Part shown: piece after piece, positions 53,349 to 61,901 of the stretch
How positions within the stretch are numbered: the first letter of the stretch is position 1
How the letters are laid out: the number at the start of each line of letters is the position of its first letter
From: Chloroflexota bacterium
GTDB taxonomy: Bacteria > Chloroflexota > UBA11872 > VXOZ01
Direction of reading: 5' to 3'
NCBI GenBank assembly: GCA_028874195.1
Contig: JAPPLM010000041.1
Span: forward strand, 1 to 64,000
DNA length: 64,000 bases
Notes under the pieces: generated by a model
What the model was told of the DNA's origin: nothing
Seen by the model: the letters and a program-made list of their open reading frames with translations, nothing else
The model's database searches: none
Program-made: the position numbers and the translations under genes

Positions 53349-54167
53349 ATGAAGAAAGCGGTTTGCGGAAATTGTTTCGGTGGAGATATTCCCCTCGTGG
53401 ATGCCATGAGCATGGCCAAGGCGGCGGGTTTCGATGGCATTGAACCGGGTCTTACCTTCGACGGTCCCATTGCTATAGACGCATCGGAGGATGACCTCAA
53501 GCGGCTGCGTGACCATGCGGAGAAGACCGTCGAGATTCACGGCCTCATGGGCGGCCAGCCCATTCGGAGCGCGCCCCTGACAACCATCGACCCCGATGAG
53601 CTGAGCAAGGGCATCGAAAATGTCGCGAAAGCTCTGCGCATCGTGAAGACTCTTGGCGGCACCAGCTTGCTGGTCGTGCCTGGCACCGTGAGTGTAGACG
53701 TGCGCTACGACATCGCGTATGAAGGCACGCTCGCGGGCCTAAAGCAACTTGCCCCTATTGCTGAAGATCTAGAGATATACCTGGCGGTTGAGAACGTGTG
53801 GAATAAGTTCCTGCTCTCGCCGCTGGAGATGCGGAATCTGCTCGATGAGGTGAATAGCCCGTATGTCGGTTGCTATTTCGATGTCGGAAACTTCCTGGGC
53901 TGGGCCATCCCACAGCACTGGATCGAAATCCTCGCGCAGCGCATCAAGAAGGTGCATGTGAAGGACTTCAAAGTACAAGTCGGGAATATGGACGGCTTCG
54001 TGACGCTCCTGCAAGGCGACGTGGACTGGAAGGCGGTATGCGCATCGTTGCGCGCGGTTGGCTATGACAGTTATCTGTCTGCCGAAATCCCGCTCCACAA
54101 GGAGTTTCCCGAGAAAAGTCTCCTGGACATTAGCACCAGCTTGGACACGATCATTGCCAGTGCATAA
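53349..54167 (+). CDS. Sugar phosphate isomerase/epimerase
   Basis: A 272-residue xylose-isomerase-like TIM barrel. Likely metal ligands are Glu in 'IYLAVENVWNKFL', Asp/His-like in 'GCYFDVGNFLGWA', His in 'KKVHVKDFK' and Glu in 'YLSAEIPLHKEFPE'. It resembles D-tagatose/allulose-3-epimerase or hydroxypyruvate-isomerase-type proteins; the substrate cannot be assigned. It stands alone between divergent and convergent units and ends before a strong hairpin. Confidence 0.85.
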   Translation: MKKAVCGNCFGGDIPLVDAMSMAKAAGFDGIEPGLTFDGPIAIDASEDDLKRLRDHAEKTVEIHGLMGGQPIRSAPLTTIDPDELSKGIENVAKALRIVKTLGGTSLLVVPGTVSVDVRYDIAYEGTLAGLKQLAPIAEDLEIYLAVENVWNKFLLSPLEMRNLLDEVNSPYVGCYFDVGNFLGWAIPQHWIEILAQRIKKVHVKDFKVQVGNMDGFVTLLQGDVDWKAVCASLRAVGYDSYLSAEIPLHKEFPEKSLLDISTSLDTIIASA

Positions 54168-54279
54168 GGGCACACGGTGCAATTAATCGGCGTTCGACTT
54201 GGCGATAAGACTCCAATAGAGTAGAATACTCTAGCGGTTAAGAACCGGATTCTGTTCTATAAAGTGCTCTTTACATCGG

Positions 54280-54334
54280 AATGCCGCCACCAAGGTACGT
54301 TTAGGGGCGCGGACGTATCCTGGTAGGCGGCATT
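54280..54334. terminator. Long hairpin between convergent genes, probable bidirectional terminator
   Basis: AATGCCGCC-ACCAAGGTACG (from 54280) pairs with CGTATCCTGGTAGGCGGCATT (ending 54334) with a few mismatches around a 14-nt loop, then AGTTTT. It lies between the convergent stops at 54167 (+) and 54370 (-). Confidence 0.6.
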
Positions 54335-54369
54335 AGTTTTGTATCTGCCAAACTGCCTGGGCGTATATA

Positions 54370-54732
54370 TTACTGTGCACGTATGACGTTCCCGTCCGGG
54401 TCGAGCTCCACCAGCCGAAATGCTCTGCCGGAACGGTAGTTCTGGCACTGATTTTCAGGCAGGTCGTCCAGCGCCTGACGCGGCGAGTGCGCGATGTCGG
54501 CCACCCACCCATCCATCAGATTCTCGGACAAACACGGCCCTTTAGAAAAGTCCACGCCCTCTTCTTTCCTCTGTGCATAGATCTCTTGAGCGAGGGCAAT
54601 GGCGCGTTGCCGTTCTTCCTCGATGTCCGTACCGGAGCTTGCCAGGCGCACGAGCACGAAGATAAAGAGAAAGACTAACGCGAACGCAATGAGAAGCGGT
54701 AGCACGCGATACCGAAGAATGTCACCGAGCAT
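54370..54732 (-). CDS. Small membrane-anchored protein downstream of the sulfatase
   Basis: About 120 residues. One N-terminal transmembrane helix ('VLPLLIAFALVFLFIFVLVR') is followed by a charged helix ('IEEERQRAIALAQEIYAQRK') and a small domain with two cysteines ('GPCLSENLMDGWVADIAHSP', 'NQCQNY') that could form a disulfide outside the membrane. The family was not recognised. The ATG at 54732 overlaps the sulfatase stop by 11 nt, so it is coupled to it. Confidence 0.6.
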   Translation of the reverse strand: MLGDILRYRVLPLLIAFALVFLFIFVLVRLASSGTDIEEERQRAIALAQEIYAQRKEEGVDFSKGPCLSENLMDGWVADIAHSPRQALDDLPENQCQNYRSGRAFRLVELDPDGNVIRAQ

Positions 54733-56278
54733 CAGTACTTCCATCTACGAATTGGTAGTTCTCGTGCTGGGCGCGTTGCCTGCCATCCACAGGGTACTCT
54801 TTTGTCCACCGCGCGAATTGCCAACCGCGCCCGACTTCCTCTTTGTTTTCCATCTCGTCGAGGCGCAGCCAGGCGTGAGTCGGCTGCGGATAGAGCGCCC
54901 AATCATCCCCGTCCAGTGGATCGGCGTACTTCACGGCACGAAAGTGCGCAAAGAGCGCTTCCCTAAGCTCTTGCTTCACCTCGGATAAACCCGGCTCGTG
55001 CGCGTGATTGATCAACTCATTGCTATCGTCGCGGTAGTTGAGCAGGATTTCCATGCGGTCCGGCGCGCAGTAGATGTACTTCCATTCGTCGTTCATTGCG
55101 CAGTACATGCCGTGGTTCTTCTCCTTGATCTGTCCAAAGAGATAGGGTCTGCTCGCATAGCTTCCGTCTTGGGCAACGCTGAGCAGCGACATGCCGTCGA
55201 ACTCCGGCTGATCGAGTGGCAGCCCCGCGGCGGAGAGAAGAGTCGGCGTGACGTCCTGCAAACCCACCAGGTGCTCGCGTACAGCGCCTTCGGGCAGCGT
55301 GCCCGGCCACGAGAGTATATATGGAATATGACACGCCGGCTCATGGTAGTTGCGCTTGCCAAACGCAAAGTGATCGCCCAGGAACTCGCCGTGGTCTGCA
55401 ACGAACATGATCAACGTATTCTCACGCTGCTTTGTGGTCTCCAACGCTTCAAGAATTTCACCGACCCAGCTATCCACGAATGAAACACACGCAAAGTAGT
55501 ACGCCTTCATCGTGCGCAGCAGGTTATCGTCCGGGAAGAGGTCCATCCACTTGCTGCGGTTCTGGCTGCGTTGAAACCACGTATGCCACGCTATTTCATT
55601 CTCACTGCGGTTCGGGAGGGGCATGTCCGTGCTGCGATAGAGACGATGCCAGGGCGACGGCGGATCGAACGGCGGATGGGGCTTTATGAACGACGTCCAG
55701 CAGAAGAACGGCGCGTTTTCGCTGGCACGCTCTTCGATGAAGTCTATAGTTCGTTGTGCCGTCCACGCCGTGGTATGGAGGCGCTCCGGCAGTTGCGAGA
55801 TCTGGGGGATGTAATACAGTTCGTGCCTGATGCCGTGGGGTTCTTCCACGTGGCCGTACCCAGCCGAAAGCACGTCTTGCAGAAACTCATCGTTCTCCAC
55901 GCGGCGTGGGACTTCCTCGCTCAACCACATGCGGTCAAATCCGTGATGCTCGCGTACTGGCGAGAAGTGCATCTTGCCGATCGCTTGGGTGAAATAGCCT
56001 TCCGCACGCAACCGAGTCATCACTGTTGGATGATCTGCGGGTAGTGGATACCCATTGTCGAAGATGCCCGTCCGGTGCGGCAGTTGCCCGGTCATGCAGA
56101 TCGCGCGCGCCGAAACGCAGACCGGTGATTCCGTATATCCATAGGCAAAACGCACGCCTTCCGCGCACAGGCGGTCAAGATTGGGGGTCTGAATTATGTC
56201 ATTGCCGGCGGCGCGGAGCGCATCGAAGCGCAATTGGTCGCACATTATCAATAAGAGATTTGGTCGAGAAAAAGGCAT
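54722..56278 (-). CDS. Sulfatase (alkaline phosphatase superfamily)
   Basis: A 518-residue type I sulfatase. Metal-site residues in 'LLIMCDQLRFDAL' (Asp14) and 'IMFVADHGEFLGDH' (Asp-His), and the formylglycine region SPVCVSARAICMTG with Cys54 and Arg58. The consensus is C-x-P/A-x-R; here the third residue is Ser, so maturation by FGE is likely but not certain. No signal peptide is seen, which suggests a cytoplasmic enzyme acting on an imported sulfated or phosphonate substrate. The start has no strong ribosome-binding site. Confidence 0.85.
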   Translation of the reverse strand: MPFSRPNLLLIMCDQLRFDALRAAGNDIIQTPNLDRLCAEGVRFAYGYTESPVCVSARAICMTGQLPHRTGIFDNGYPLPADHPTVMTRLRAEGYFTQAIGKMHFSPVREHHGFDRMWLSEEVPRRVENDEFLQDVLSAGYGHVEEPHGIRHELYYIPQISQLPERLHTTAWTAQRTIDFIEERASENAPFFCWTSFIKPHPPFDPPSPWHRLYRSTDMPLPNRSENEIAWHTWFQRSQNRSKWMDLFPDDNLLRTMKAYYFACVSFVDSWVGEILEALETTKQRENTLIMFVADHGEFLGDHFAFGKRNYHEPACHIPYILSWPGTLPEGAVREHLVGLQDVTPTLLSAAGLPLDQPEFDGMSLLSVAQDGSYASRPYLFGQIKEKNHGMYCAMNDEWKYIYCAPDRMEILLNYRDDSNELINHAHEPGLSEVKQELREALFAHFRAVKYADPLDGDDWALYPQPTHAWLRLDEMENKEEVGRGWQFARWTKEYPVDGRQRAQHENYQFVDGSTDAR

Positions 56279-56892
56279 ACTTCATCTTCCCATGTGAAGA
56301 GGCGCTTTCGGCAAGGCGCAATGGCCGCCGCCGACACCACTGCGCATGCACAAGGACATCTAAACCGCCAACCTATCGACTGACCACACGTACCGTCCCT
56401 TTGCGGCCTCCTTCGCCCGAACTAGCTTCAGGGGCCGAGATTTGTCAGGCTGCGCCGAGCTATGCTACCTTACTCCTCGTTGCCGCACGGCGATTGGCTT
56501 AGACCGGATAGGCCGCTCTGGGAGATTCCCATACGTGTTATTGTAGCGGCTTCGCGCGCTAACGATGGTTCCAAAGAAAGCCCATCCCAGTCATTTGCAT
56601 CTTGTGTGGGCATCAGTATAATAGACCGAAGTGCACACTAAGACGATCTGATATGTTTTGGGCTGCAGTCAGCCGTTAATTCAGCGCAAGACGTTCTCTC
56701 GAGAAGGCACCGCTTCGTGGCAGACCGGACATTTCTGAGACGGCAATACATTGGTTACCCTGGCGCGGCGCCAGGGAGTTTAATGTCCAGAATGACCCCT
56801 AACGCAAGTTTTTCTGTGGCTTTCAGCTTTGCCTCCGACGGGAGCCCGCACATGCCTTCAGTTTGCTTAGGACGTAATTGGGGAGCGGGTGC
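56279..56892. other. 614-bp leader region of the ACIII operon
   Basis: Contains the divergent sulfatase upstream region, a promoter at 56595-56622, a perfect GC palindrome at 56758-56776 (CCCTGGCGC-G-GCGCCAGGG), and a possible 59-codon leader ORF at 56717-56896. On the minus strand at about 56715-56745 a short open stretch reads KCPVCHE but is closed by a stop just upstream, and is not called. Confidence 0.5.
56595..56622 (+). promoter_or_regulatory. Sigma70-type promoter of the ACIII operon
   Basis: TTGCAT (56595-56600), a 16-nt spacer and a perfect TATAAT (56617-56622). It predicts an untranslated leader of about 260 nt before actA. Confidence 0.55.
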
Positions 56893-56896
56893 ATGA
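56717..56896 (+). CDS. Possible 59-residue leader ORF overlapping actA
   Basis: A GTG-started frame (V-A-D-R-T-F-L-R-R-Q...) with AGAAGG about 10 nt upstream. It runs through the GC palindrome and ends in a TGA that overlaps the actA ATG (ATGA). No family or signal peptide was recognised. It could be chance; the coupling-type overlap and location are the only support. Confidence 0.25.
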   Translation: MADRTFLRRQYIGYPGAAPGSLMSRMTPNASFSVAFSFASDGSPHMPSVCLGRNWGAGA

Positions 56897-57435
56897 CCCC
56901 GCGTACACTGCGCATTACCATTGGTGCGCTTGTTATCGTCGTTGGCCTGCTCATTATTGGAGCTGTCACCTGGGTGACTCAAGCCGCCGACGGCCCGAAG
57001 CAGCCGATTGAGTTCATGCACACCGTGCATGTTCAGGAGAACGACATAGATTGTGTGTTCTGCCATCGCAACGTAGAGACCGGCGCGGAGGCTACGATTC
57101 CGGCGGTTGAACAGTGCATGATGTGTCATCAGGTCATCAATAATGAACACCCGAAGGTGAGAGAGAATCCCATACATGAAGCCGAAATCGCCAAATTGCG
57201 TGCACATTGGGAAAACAGGGAGCCTATCGATTGGGTGCGTGTGCACGTGATGCCCGACCACGTGCGTTTCGTGCATGCCGCGCACATCAAGGCTGGTTTC
57301 GATTGCGCTACCTGTCATGGTGACGTGGGCTCGATGGAGCGGGTCAAGCAAGTCCGCTCCCTGAACATGGGCGACTGCGTCGCTTGCCACCGGGAAAACA
57401 ACGCGCCCACTGACTGCACGATCTGTCACCGCTAG
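56893..57435 (+). CDS. actA: ACIII subunit ActA, membrane-anchored pentaheme cytochrome c
   Basis: A 180-residue protein with an N-terminal transmembrane anchor (about residues 7-30) and five CxxCH haem motifs at C54, C75, C138, C162 and C175 (CVFCH, CMMCH, CATCH, CVACH, CTICH). Extra histidines (for example HTVH at 43-46, 'FVHAAHIK') are likely distal ligands. It is the pentaheme subunit of alternative complex III, moving electrons from the iron-sulfur/quinol module to a periplasmic acceptor. The ATG at 56893 starts just before the anchor. actB1 follows after 8 nt. Confidence 0.88.
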   Translation: MTPRTLRITIGALVIVVGLLIIGAVTWVTQAADGPKQPIEFMHTVHVQENDIDCVFCHRNVETGAEATIPAVEQCMMCHQVINNEHPKVRENPIHEAEIAKLRAHWENREPIDWVRVHVMPDHVRFVHAAHIKAGFDCATCHGDVGSMERVKQVRSLNMGDCVACHRENNAPTDCTICHR

Positions 57436-57443
57436 AGGAAAAT

Positions 57444-59708
57444 ATGCGACGACGCGATGTCCTAAAATTAGCCGGTACATCGGGCCTGGGAATGGGCGCT
57501 GCCGTTGCCTTTGCGGGCTGCGGCACCCCGGATCGTGAATTCCACATTCAGAGTCCGGTGGAAATACCGGAAGATACGGTGACAGGGCTGGATACCTGGT
57601 ATGCAACCATTTGCCAGGACTCCGGTGACGGTTGCGGCGTGATCGTGCGGGTCAAGAGCGGTCGCGCACGTAAGATTGAAGGCAATCCCGACTACCCTCT
57701 GAACCGCGGCAAGTCTTCCGCACGAGTACAAGCTGCCCTGCAAACCCTCTACAACCCGGACCGCATTCCAAATCCGATGATTCCAAGACGAAACCGCGGC
57801 TCCGGCCGGTATCGGTTCATGCGCTGGGATGACGTTTTGCCGGAGTTTCAGAGTAAGCTCGACGCCGCCCGTGAGAGCGGTGGCATCGTTATGATTACGG
57901 AGCCCGTGAACGGGCATCTTGGCATGATCCTCGAACGGTTTACGCAGAGCATTGGCGCGCGCTGGTTGACCTTTGAGCCGCTGGAGCAGGCCGCTGTGCG
58001 ACAGGCCAGCGCCCAGGTCTTTGGGACCTCCCGCGTGCCGCAATTCGATATCGCGAACACCGATTACGTGCTTTCCATAGACGGCAATTTTCTCGAAGGC
58101 GGCGACTCCCCCGTACATTACGGCCAAGCCTACGGGCATTTCCGGCAGGGAGAGGGCCGCTCGCGGGGCACGTTTGCGCACTTCGACACGCACTTGACGA
58201 TGACGGCGGCTAACGCCGACGAATGGCATCCCGTCACCCCCGGCACGGAGGGTATCTTGGCGCTGAGCATCGCTCACGCAGTCCTGGCCGGTAGGCCGGT
58301 ACCCGCCGCCTTGCAGCCCTTGACCGGCGGCGAGGGAACGCTGGAAGCCTACGCTGCTGAGAAAGTCGCTGACGCTACCGGTGTGCCGGCCGAGGTTATT
58401 CAGAGGGTTGCCCATGACTTTGCCGCGGCGCCGACCGCAGTCGCTATGGGCGGCGGCAGCGCGGCCGGCCATACCAACGGGCTGTTCAATATGTCCGCAA
58501 TCTTCGCTTTGAATCTGCTGAAGGACAACGTGGGCCAGACGGGTGGTGTGCTGCTCAATGCCCCGTCGCCCCTGCCGGACATTCCCGCTGAAGCGCCGGT
58601 GACCTCTTTTGAGGAGTGGCAGACGTTTCTTGGCGAGATAGAGAGCGGCCAGATACCGCAAGTTCTCCTTATCCATGGGGCTAACCCTGTGTATGGCCTC
58701 CCCGGAGTCTTGAATGCGGGCAGCGCTTTGGGAGCGATTCCTTATATCGTTAGCTTCTCGAACGTGTTAGATGAGACCACGGCCTTGTCCGACTTGATCC
58801 TTCCCGATCACCACTACCTGGAGAGTTGGGGCACAAGTATACCCCCGTTGGGCGCTGAGTATTCCACGCTTGGCGTTCAGCAACCTGTCGTGCGTCCGTA
58901 CCACCAGGAATTCGAGGGCGCAGCCGGTACGCGCGCCTTTGCTGACGTCCTGCTGAGTTTGGCGCAATCGCTTGGTGGCTCACTTGCCGAAGCGCTGCCG
59001 TGGGCCACGATGAGAGACGCCATCCGCGCTAGCGTTGACGAGCTGCAGGCCCGCGGTGACGGCTCGGTGACGAGCGATGATCCGGAAGTCTTCTGGTTGT
59101 CCGTCTTGCAGCGCGGCGGCTGGTGGGTGCCGGCTGAGCGTGTGACGGCAGATGCGCCGGATCTGGCGGGATTGACCGCGGTCGAGGCAAACTTTAGTAG
59201 TGGCACCGGTGAATTTCCTTACCATCTCATCGTAACGCCATCCGTCTTGCTTGGGGATGGGAGCGGGAGTCTGGCGGTGTCACCGTGGCTGCAATCCACC
59301 GCTGACCCCATGACAACGGGGGTCTGGGCAACGTGGGTTGCCTTGAGCCCAAAGACGATGGCAGCCTTGGGCATACAGGAAAACGACATCGTGCGCATTA
59401 CGTCCGTTGCCGGATCGCTTCTGGCTCCCGCCTACCCCTACCCGGGCATAGGCGAAGGTGTCGTAAGTGTGCCGCTGGGCCAAGGACATCAGGAACTTGG
59501 TCGGTATGCCGAGAATCGCGGGGAAAACGCATTGCGTATTCTGGCGCCGGTTGTCCAAGAGGAAACCGGCGCTCTGGCTTGGTCGGCGACGCGGGTACGG
59601 ATTGCGCCAACCGGACGGCGGACCCGCCTGCCGCGCATCGAGGGCATTACCGCGCCGGTGCAGATGCCCGATGAGAAGACATTCCAAATTACAAACGAAA
59701 CCCAGTAG
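57444..59708 (+). CDS. actB: ACIII subunit ActB1, molybdopterin-oxidoreductase-like, no cofactor
   Basis: A 754-residue DMSO-reductase-fold protein. The N-terminus MRRRDVLKLAGTSGLG is a twin-arginine signal, with a lipobox at AFAGC (C26), so it is likely a Tat-exported lipoprotein. The N-terminal cluster region keeps only two cysteines (C57, C64), and the 'LCARG'-type Cys is replaced (GKSSARVQ), so that cluster is absent. This is as expected for ActB, which lost Mo. The C-terminal barrel ('TMAALGIQENDIVRITS') is present. In many ACIII the Fe-S part is fused; here it is a separate gene 18 nt downstream. Confidence 0.88.
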   Translation: MRRRDVLKLAGTSGLGMGAAVAFAGCGTPDREFHIQSPVEIPEDTVTGLDTWYATICQDSGDGCGVIVRVKSGRARKIEGNPDYPLNRGKSSARVQAALQTLYNPDRIPNPMIPRRNRGSGRYRFMRWDDVLPEFQSKLDAARESGGIVMITEPVNGHLGMILERFTQSIGARWLTFEPLEQAAVRQASAQVFGTSRVPQFDIANTDYVLSIDGNFLEGGDSPVHYGQAYGHFRQGEGRSRGTFAHFDTHLTMTAANADEWHPVTPGTEGILALSIAHAVLAGRPVPAALQPLTGGEGTLEAYAAEKVADATGVPAEVIQRVAHDFAAAPTAVAMGGGSAAGHTNGLFNMSAIFALNLLKDNVGQTGGVLLNAPSPLPDIPAEAPVTSFEEWQTFLGEIESGQIPQVLLIHGANPVYGLPGVLNAGSALGAIPYIVSFSNVLDETTALSDLILPDHHYLESWGTSIPPLGAEYSTLGVQQPVVRPYHQEFEGAAGTRAFADVLLSLAQSLGGSLAEALPWATMRDAIRASVDELQARGDGSVTSDDPEVFWLSVLQRGGWWVPAERVTADAPDLAGLTAVEANFSSGTGEFPYHLIVTPSVLLGDGSGSLAVSPWLQSTADPMTTGVWATWVALSPKTMAALGIQENDIVRITSVAGSLLAPAYPYPGIGEGVVSVPLGQGHQELGRYAENRGENALRILAPVVQEETGALAWSATRVRIAPTGRRTRLPRIEGITAPVQMPDEKTFQITNETQ

Positions 59709-59726
59709 TAGCGGGGAGAGACAGCG

Positions 59727-60533
59727 GTGAAACAGGCCGCGGAAGGCAAAGAACAAGATACCAGCAAGCCGGTGACAAGCATTGGCCGGCGTTGGGGTAT
59801 GGTGGTTGACCTTGACCGCTGTACCGGCTGCCAAGCCTGTGTCGTTGCTTGTCACGCCGAGAACAACATTGCGCTCAACCTTGAGGATGTTGTGCTCCAG
59901 CAACGGGCCATAAACTGGATTCGCATCGAGCGCTATTGGGAAGGCGAGTATCCCAACGTCAAGGCGCGTTTCCTGCCCATGTTCTGCCAGCACTGCAATA
60001 ACGCCCCCTGCGAGCCCGTGTGCCCGGTCTACGCGACCTACCACAACCAAGAGGGCTTGAATGTGCAGGTCTACAACCGCTGCATCGGGACGCGCTATTG
60101 CGCCAACAACTGCCCATACCATGCGCGCTTCTTCAACTTCTGGGAACGCGATCTCGACGACACGCACCGGGAGTATCTCAACCCCAACGTCACCGTGCGC
60201 ACCAAGGGCATCATGGAAAAGTGCACGTTTTGCGTGCAGCGCATTCGCAAGAGCGAGTGGGAGCGCCGACAGGCAGACGAAGAGTTGCAAGATGGCGACG
60301 TGCAACCGGCATGCGTGCAGGCGTGCCCGACCGATACACTTGTATTCGGCAATCTGGAAGACGAGAATTCGCGGGCCGCACAGTTAGCACAGAACAAGCG
60401 GCACTACCGCGTAATGGAAAACCTTGGCACTGATACCAATGTGATCTACTTGAAGAAGGTTGATCCACATGCAAGCGAAACATCACCAGCACATGCTGGA
60501 ACCGCTGCCGACGCCGGCGGAAATAGCGCGTGA
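59727..60533 (+). CDS. ACIII subunit ActB2, four-cluster ferredoxin-like protein
   Basis: A 268-residue 4Fe-4S protein with four cysteine groups: CTGCQACVVAC (C32-C42), 'CQHCNNAPCEPVC', 'CIGTRYCANNC' and 'CTFCVQRI' with 'ACVQACP'. This is the NrfC/PsrB-type arrangement of the ActB C-terminal half. It wires quinol oxidation in the NrfD subunit to ActA haems. It starts with GTG after GGGGAG and has no signal, so it is presumably co-exported with ActB1. Its 3' end overlaps the next gene by about 65 nt. Confidence 0.9.
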   Translation: MKQAAEGKEQDTSKPVTSIGRRWGMVVDLDRCTGCQACVVACHAENNIALNLEDVVLQQRAINWIRIERYWEGEYPNVKARFLPMFCQHCNNAPCEPVCPVYATYHNQEGLNVQVYNRCIGTRYCANNCPYHARFFNFWERDLDDTHREYLNPNVTVRTKGIMEKCTFCVQRIRKSEWERRQADEELQDGDVQPACVQACPTDTLVFGNLEDENSRAAQLAQNKRHYRVMENLGTDTNVIYLKKVDPHASETSPAHAGTAADAGGNSA

Positions 60534-61842
60534 CACCTTTAGCCGGGCGTTAGGGAGCAGCAACGCGTATCGACTTACGCTGCTGGTCTTATTCGTGCTG
60601 TTCGTCGGTGGAGTGGTTGGATTTGCCATCCGACTCGGTTCCGGCCTCGAAGATCGGGGGCCGTGGGCCTACTACGCCGCGGTGTTCGGCTTCCTCTTCA
60701 CGGTCGGCCAAGCGGCACCTATGGTTTCGTTTGTGCCGCGCCTGGCGCGGGCCCGTTGGCACGGGTCGTTAGTTCGCGCGTCTCAGGTAGTGGCTGTCGC
60801 CGGTCTTCTCAACGTGTTGCTTTTTCTTCCTCTTATTTGGTTGGTGCCATCAAGTGCGGTACGCACGACGATTTGGTTTGACTGGCCGTGGGGCGCGCCG
60901 CATTTCTACGACACGATCTTTGTTCTCATGCTTGTGGTTAACGGTTTCGCATTCCTCTGGGTTCAGGCACTGCCGGACCTGGCTTCCTTGCGGGTGCAGA
61001 GCGGCGGAACGCACCGCGTAGCACGGCTGCTTTCAGGCTCATTTATTGGAACGCCGAAGCAGTGGAAAGTGCAACGCATAGGCTTGGCGGTGCTCGGCGG
61101 CTGTTACGTGATGAACTTCATCTTCGTGCAGTCAATAATTAGCCTCGATTACGTTATGACGCTCATTCCTGGCTGGAAGAGTTCGATGTTCCCGGCATTC
61201 TATAGCATCAACGGTTTGCTCGCGGCAACGGCTATGACCATCGTCGTCATGGCCGTGATTCGGCGCTTCTATGGGCTGCAGGCCTATATCACCGTCGACC
61301 AATTCTGGAACGTGGCTAAGATAATGCTCGCGCTCAATCTTGCGTGGGCGTATCACTGGTGGTCAGACTTCCTTACTTCGTGGTACGGCCGTGTGCCTCG
61401 GGAGACGGTTGTCATAATCGGAACGCGGAGCTTTGGCGAGAATACTTGGTTGTTTGTTGCCGCGTTTGTTTGTTGTTTCGTACTGCCCTTGCTGATCTTA
61501 ATGTGGAACCCCTGGCGAAAGAGTGTTGCCGGCCCGACGGTGGTAGCGGTGCTTTCGCTCATCGGGATATTCATTCAGCGCATAATCGACTATGTGCCGG
61601 CGTTTCTCAATACACAAGACCCGTTGGATCATGAGTTGCATGAAGCTATTGCAATCCCCTGGCCCGGTTTACCGGACGTGCTCATCATTGTTGGAGGGCT
61701 GGCGGGAGCCGTATTCCTGGTGACATGGGCGGTCAAGTGTTTGGGGCCGCTCTCGAACTGGGAAATGCAAGAGTGCGTCATCCTACGCCGCAATGAGAAA
61801 TTCCTGAACGCTGAGGTACCCTATGTTATCAAGCCTCAATAA
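60469..61842 (+). CDS. NrfD-type quinol-binding membrane subunit 1 (ActF/ActC-like)
   Basis: A 457-residue integral membrane protein with about ten helices. It contains 'FLFTVGQAAPMVSFVPRLAR' and, later, 'DYVMTLIPGWKSSMFPAFYS' and 'ITVDQFWNVAKIMLALNLAW', patterns of the NrfD/PsrC fold. It is less like typical ActC than the next gene and may be the ActF-type second quinol/proton subunit in a shifted position. The ATG at 60469 has AAGAAGG 9 nt upstream and overlaps actB2 by 65 nt, an unusually long overlap. Confidence 0.8.
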   Translation: MQAKHHQHMLEPLPTPAEIARDTFSRALGSSNAYRLTLLVLFVLFVGGVVGFAIRLGSGLEDRGPWAYYAAVFGFLFTVGQAAPMVSFVPRLARARWHGSLVRASQVVAVAGLLNVLLFLPLIWLVPSSAVRTTIWFDWPWGAPHFYDTIFVLMLVVNGFAFLWVQALPDLASLRVQSGGTHRVARLLSGSFIGTPKQWKVQRIGLAVLGGCYVMNFIFVQSIISLDYVMTLIPGWKSSMFPAFYSINGLLAATAMTIVVMAVIRRFYGLQAYITVDQFWNVAKIMLALNLAWAYHWWSDFLTSWYGRVPRETVVIIGTRSFGENTWLFVAAFVCCFVLPLLILMWNPWRKSVAGPTVVAVLSLIGIFIQRIIDYVPAFLNTQDPLDHELHEAIAIPWPGLPDVLIIVGGLAGAVFLVTWAVKCLGPLSNWEMQECVILRRNEKFLNAEVPYVIKPQ

Positions 61843-61901
61843 GAGATCCCGCTCGCTGCCACCATATTCAGGCGCGCAGCTTATGAAGGAGTTTGGACCC
61901 A

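Noticed and set aside
56715-56745. Minus-strand KCPVCHE as a cytochrome or zinc-ribbon gene fragment
   Set aside because: An in-frame stop lies about 15 codons upstream and there is no start codon, so it is too short to support.
57468-58676. 402-codon minus-strand frame inside actB1
   Set aside because: It lies fully antisense to a clear ACIII subunit, has no recognisable domain and a composition (Arg/His/Gly-rich) typical of a high-GC shadow frame.
59280-60305. 341-codon minus-strand frame across actB1/actB2
   Set aside because: Antisense to two well-supported genes with no homology or start signal.
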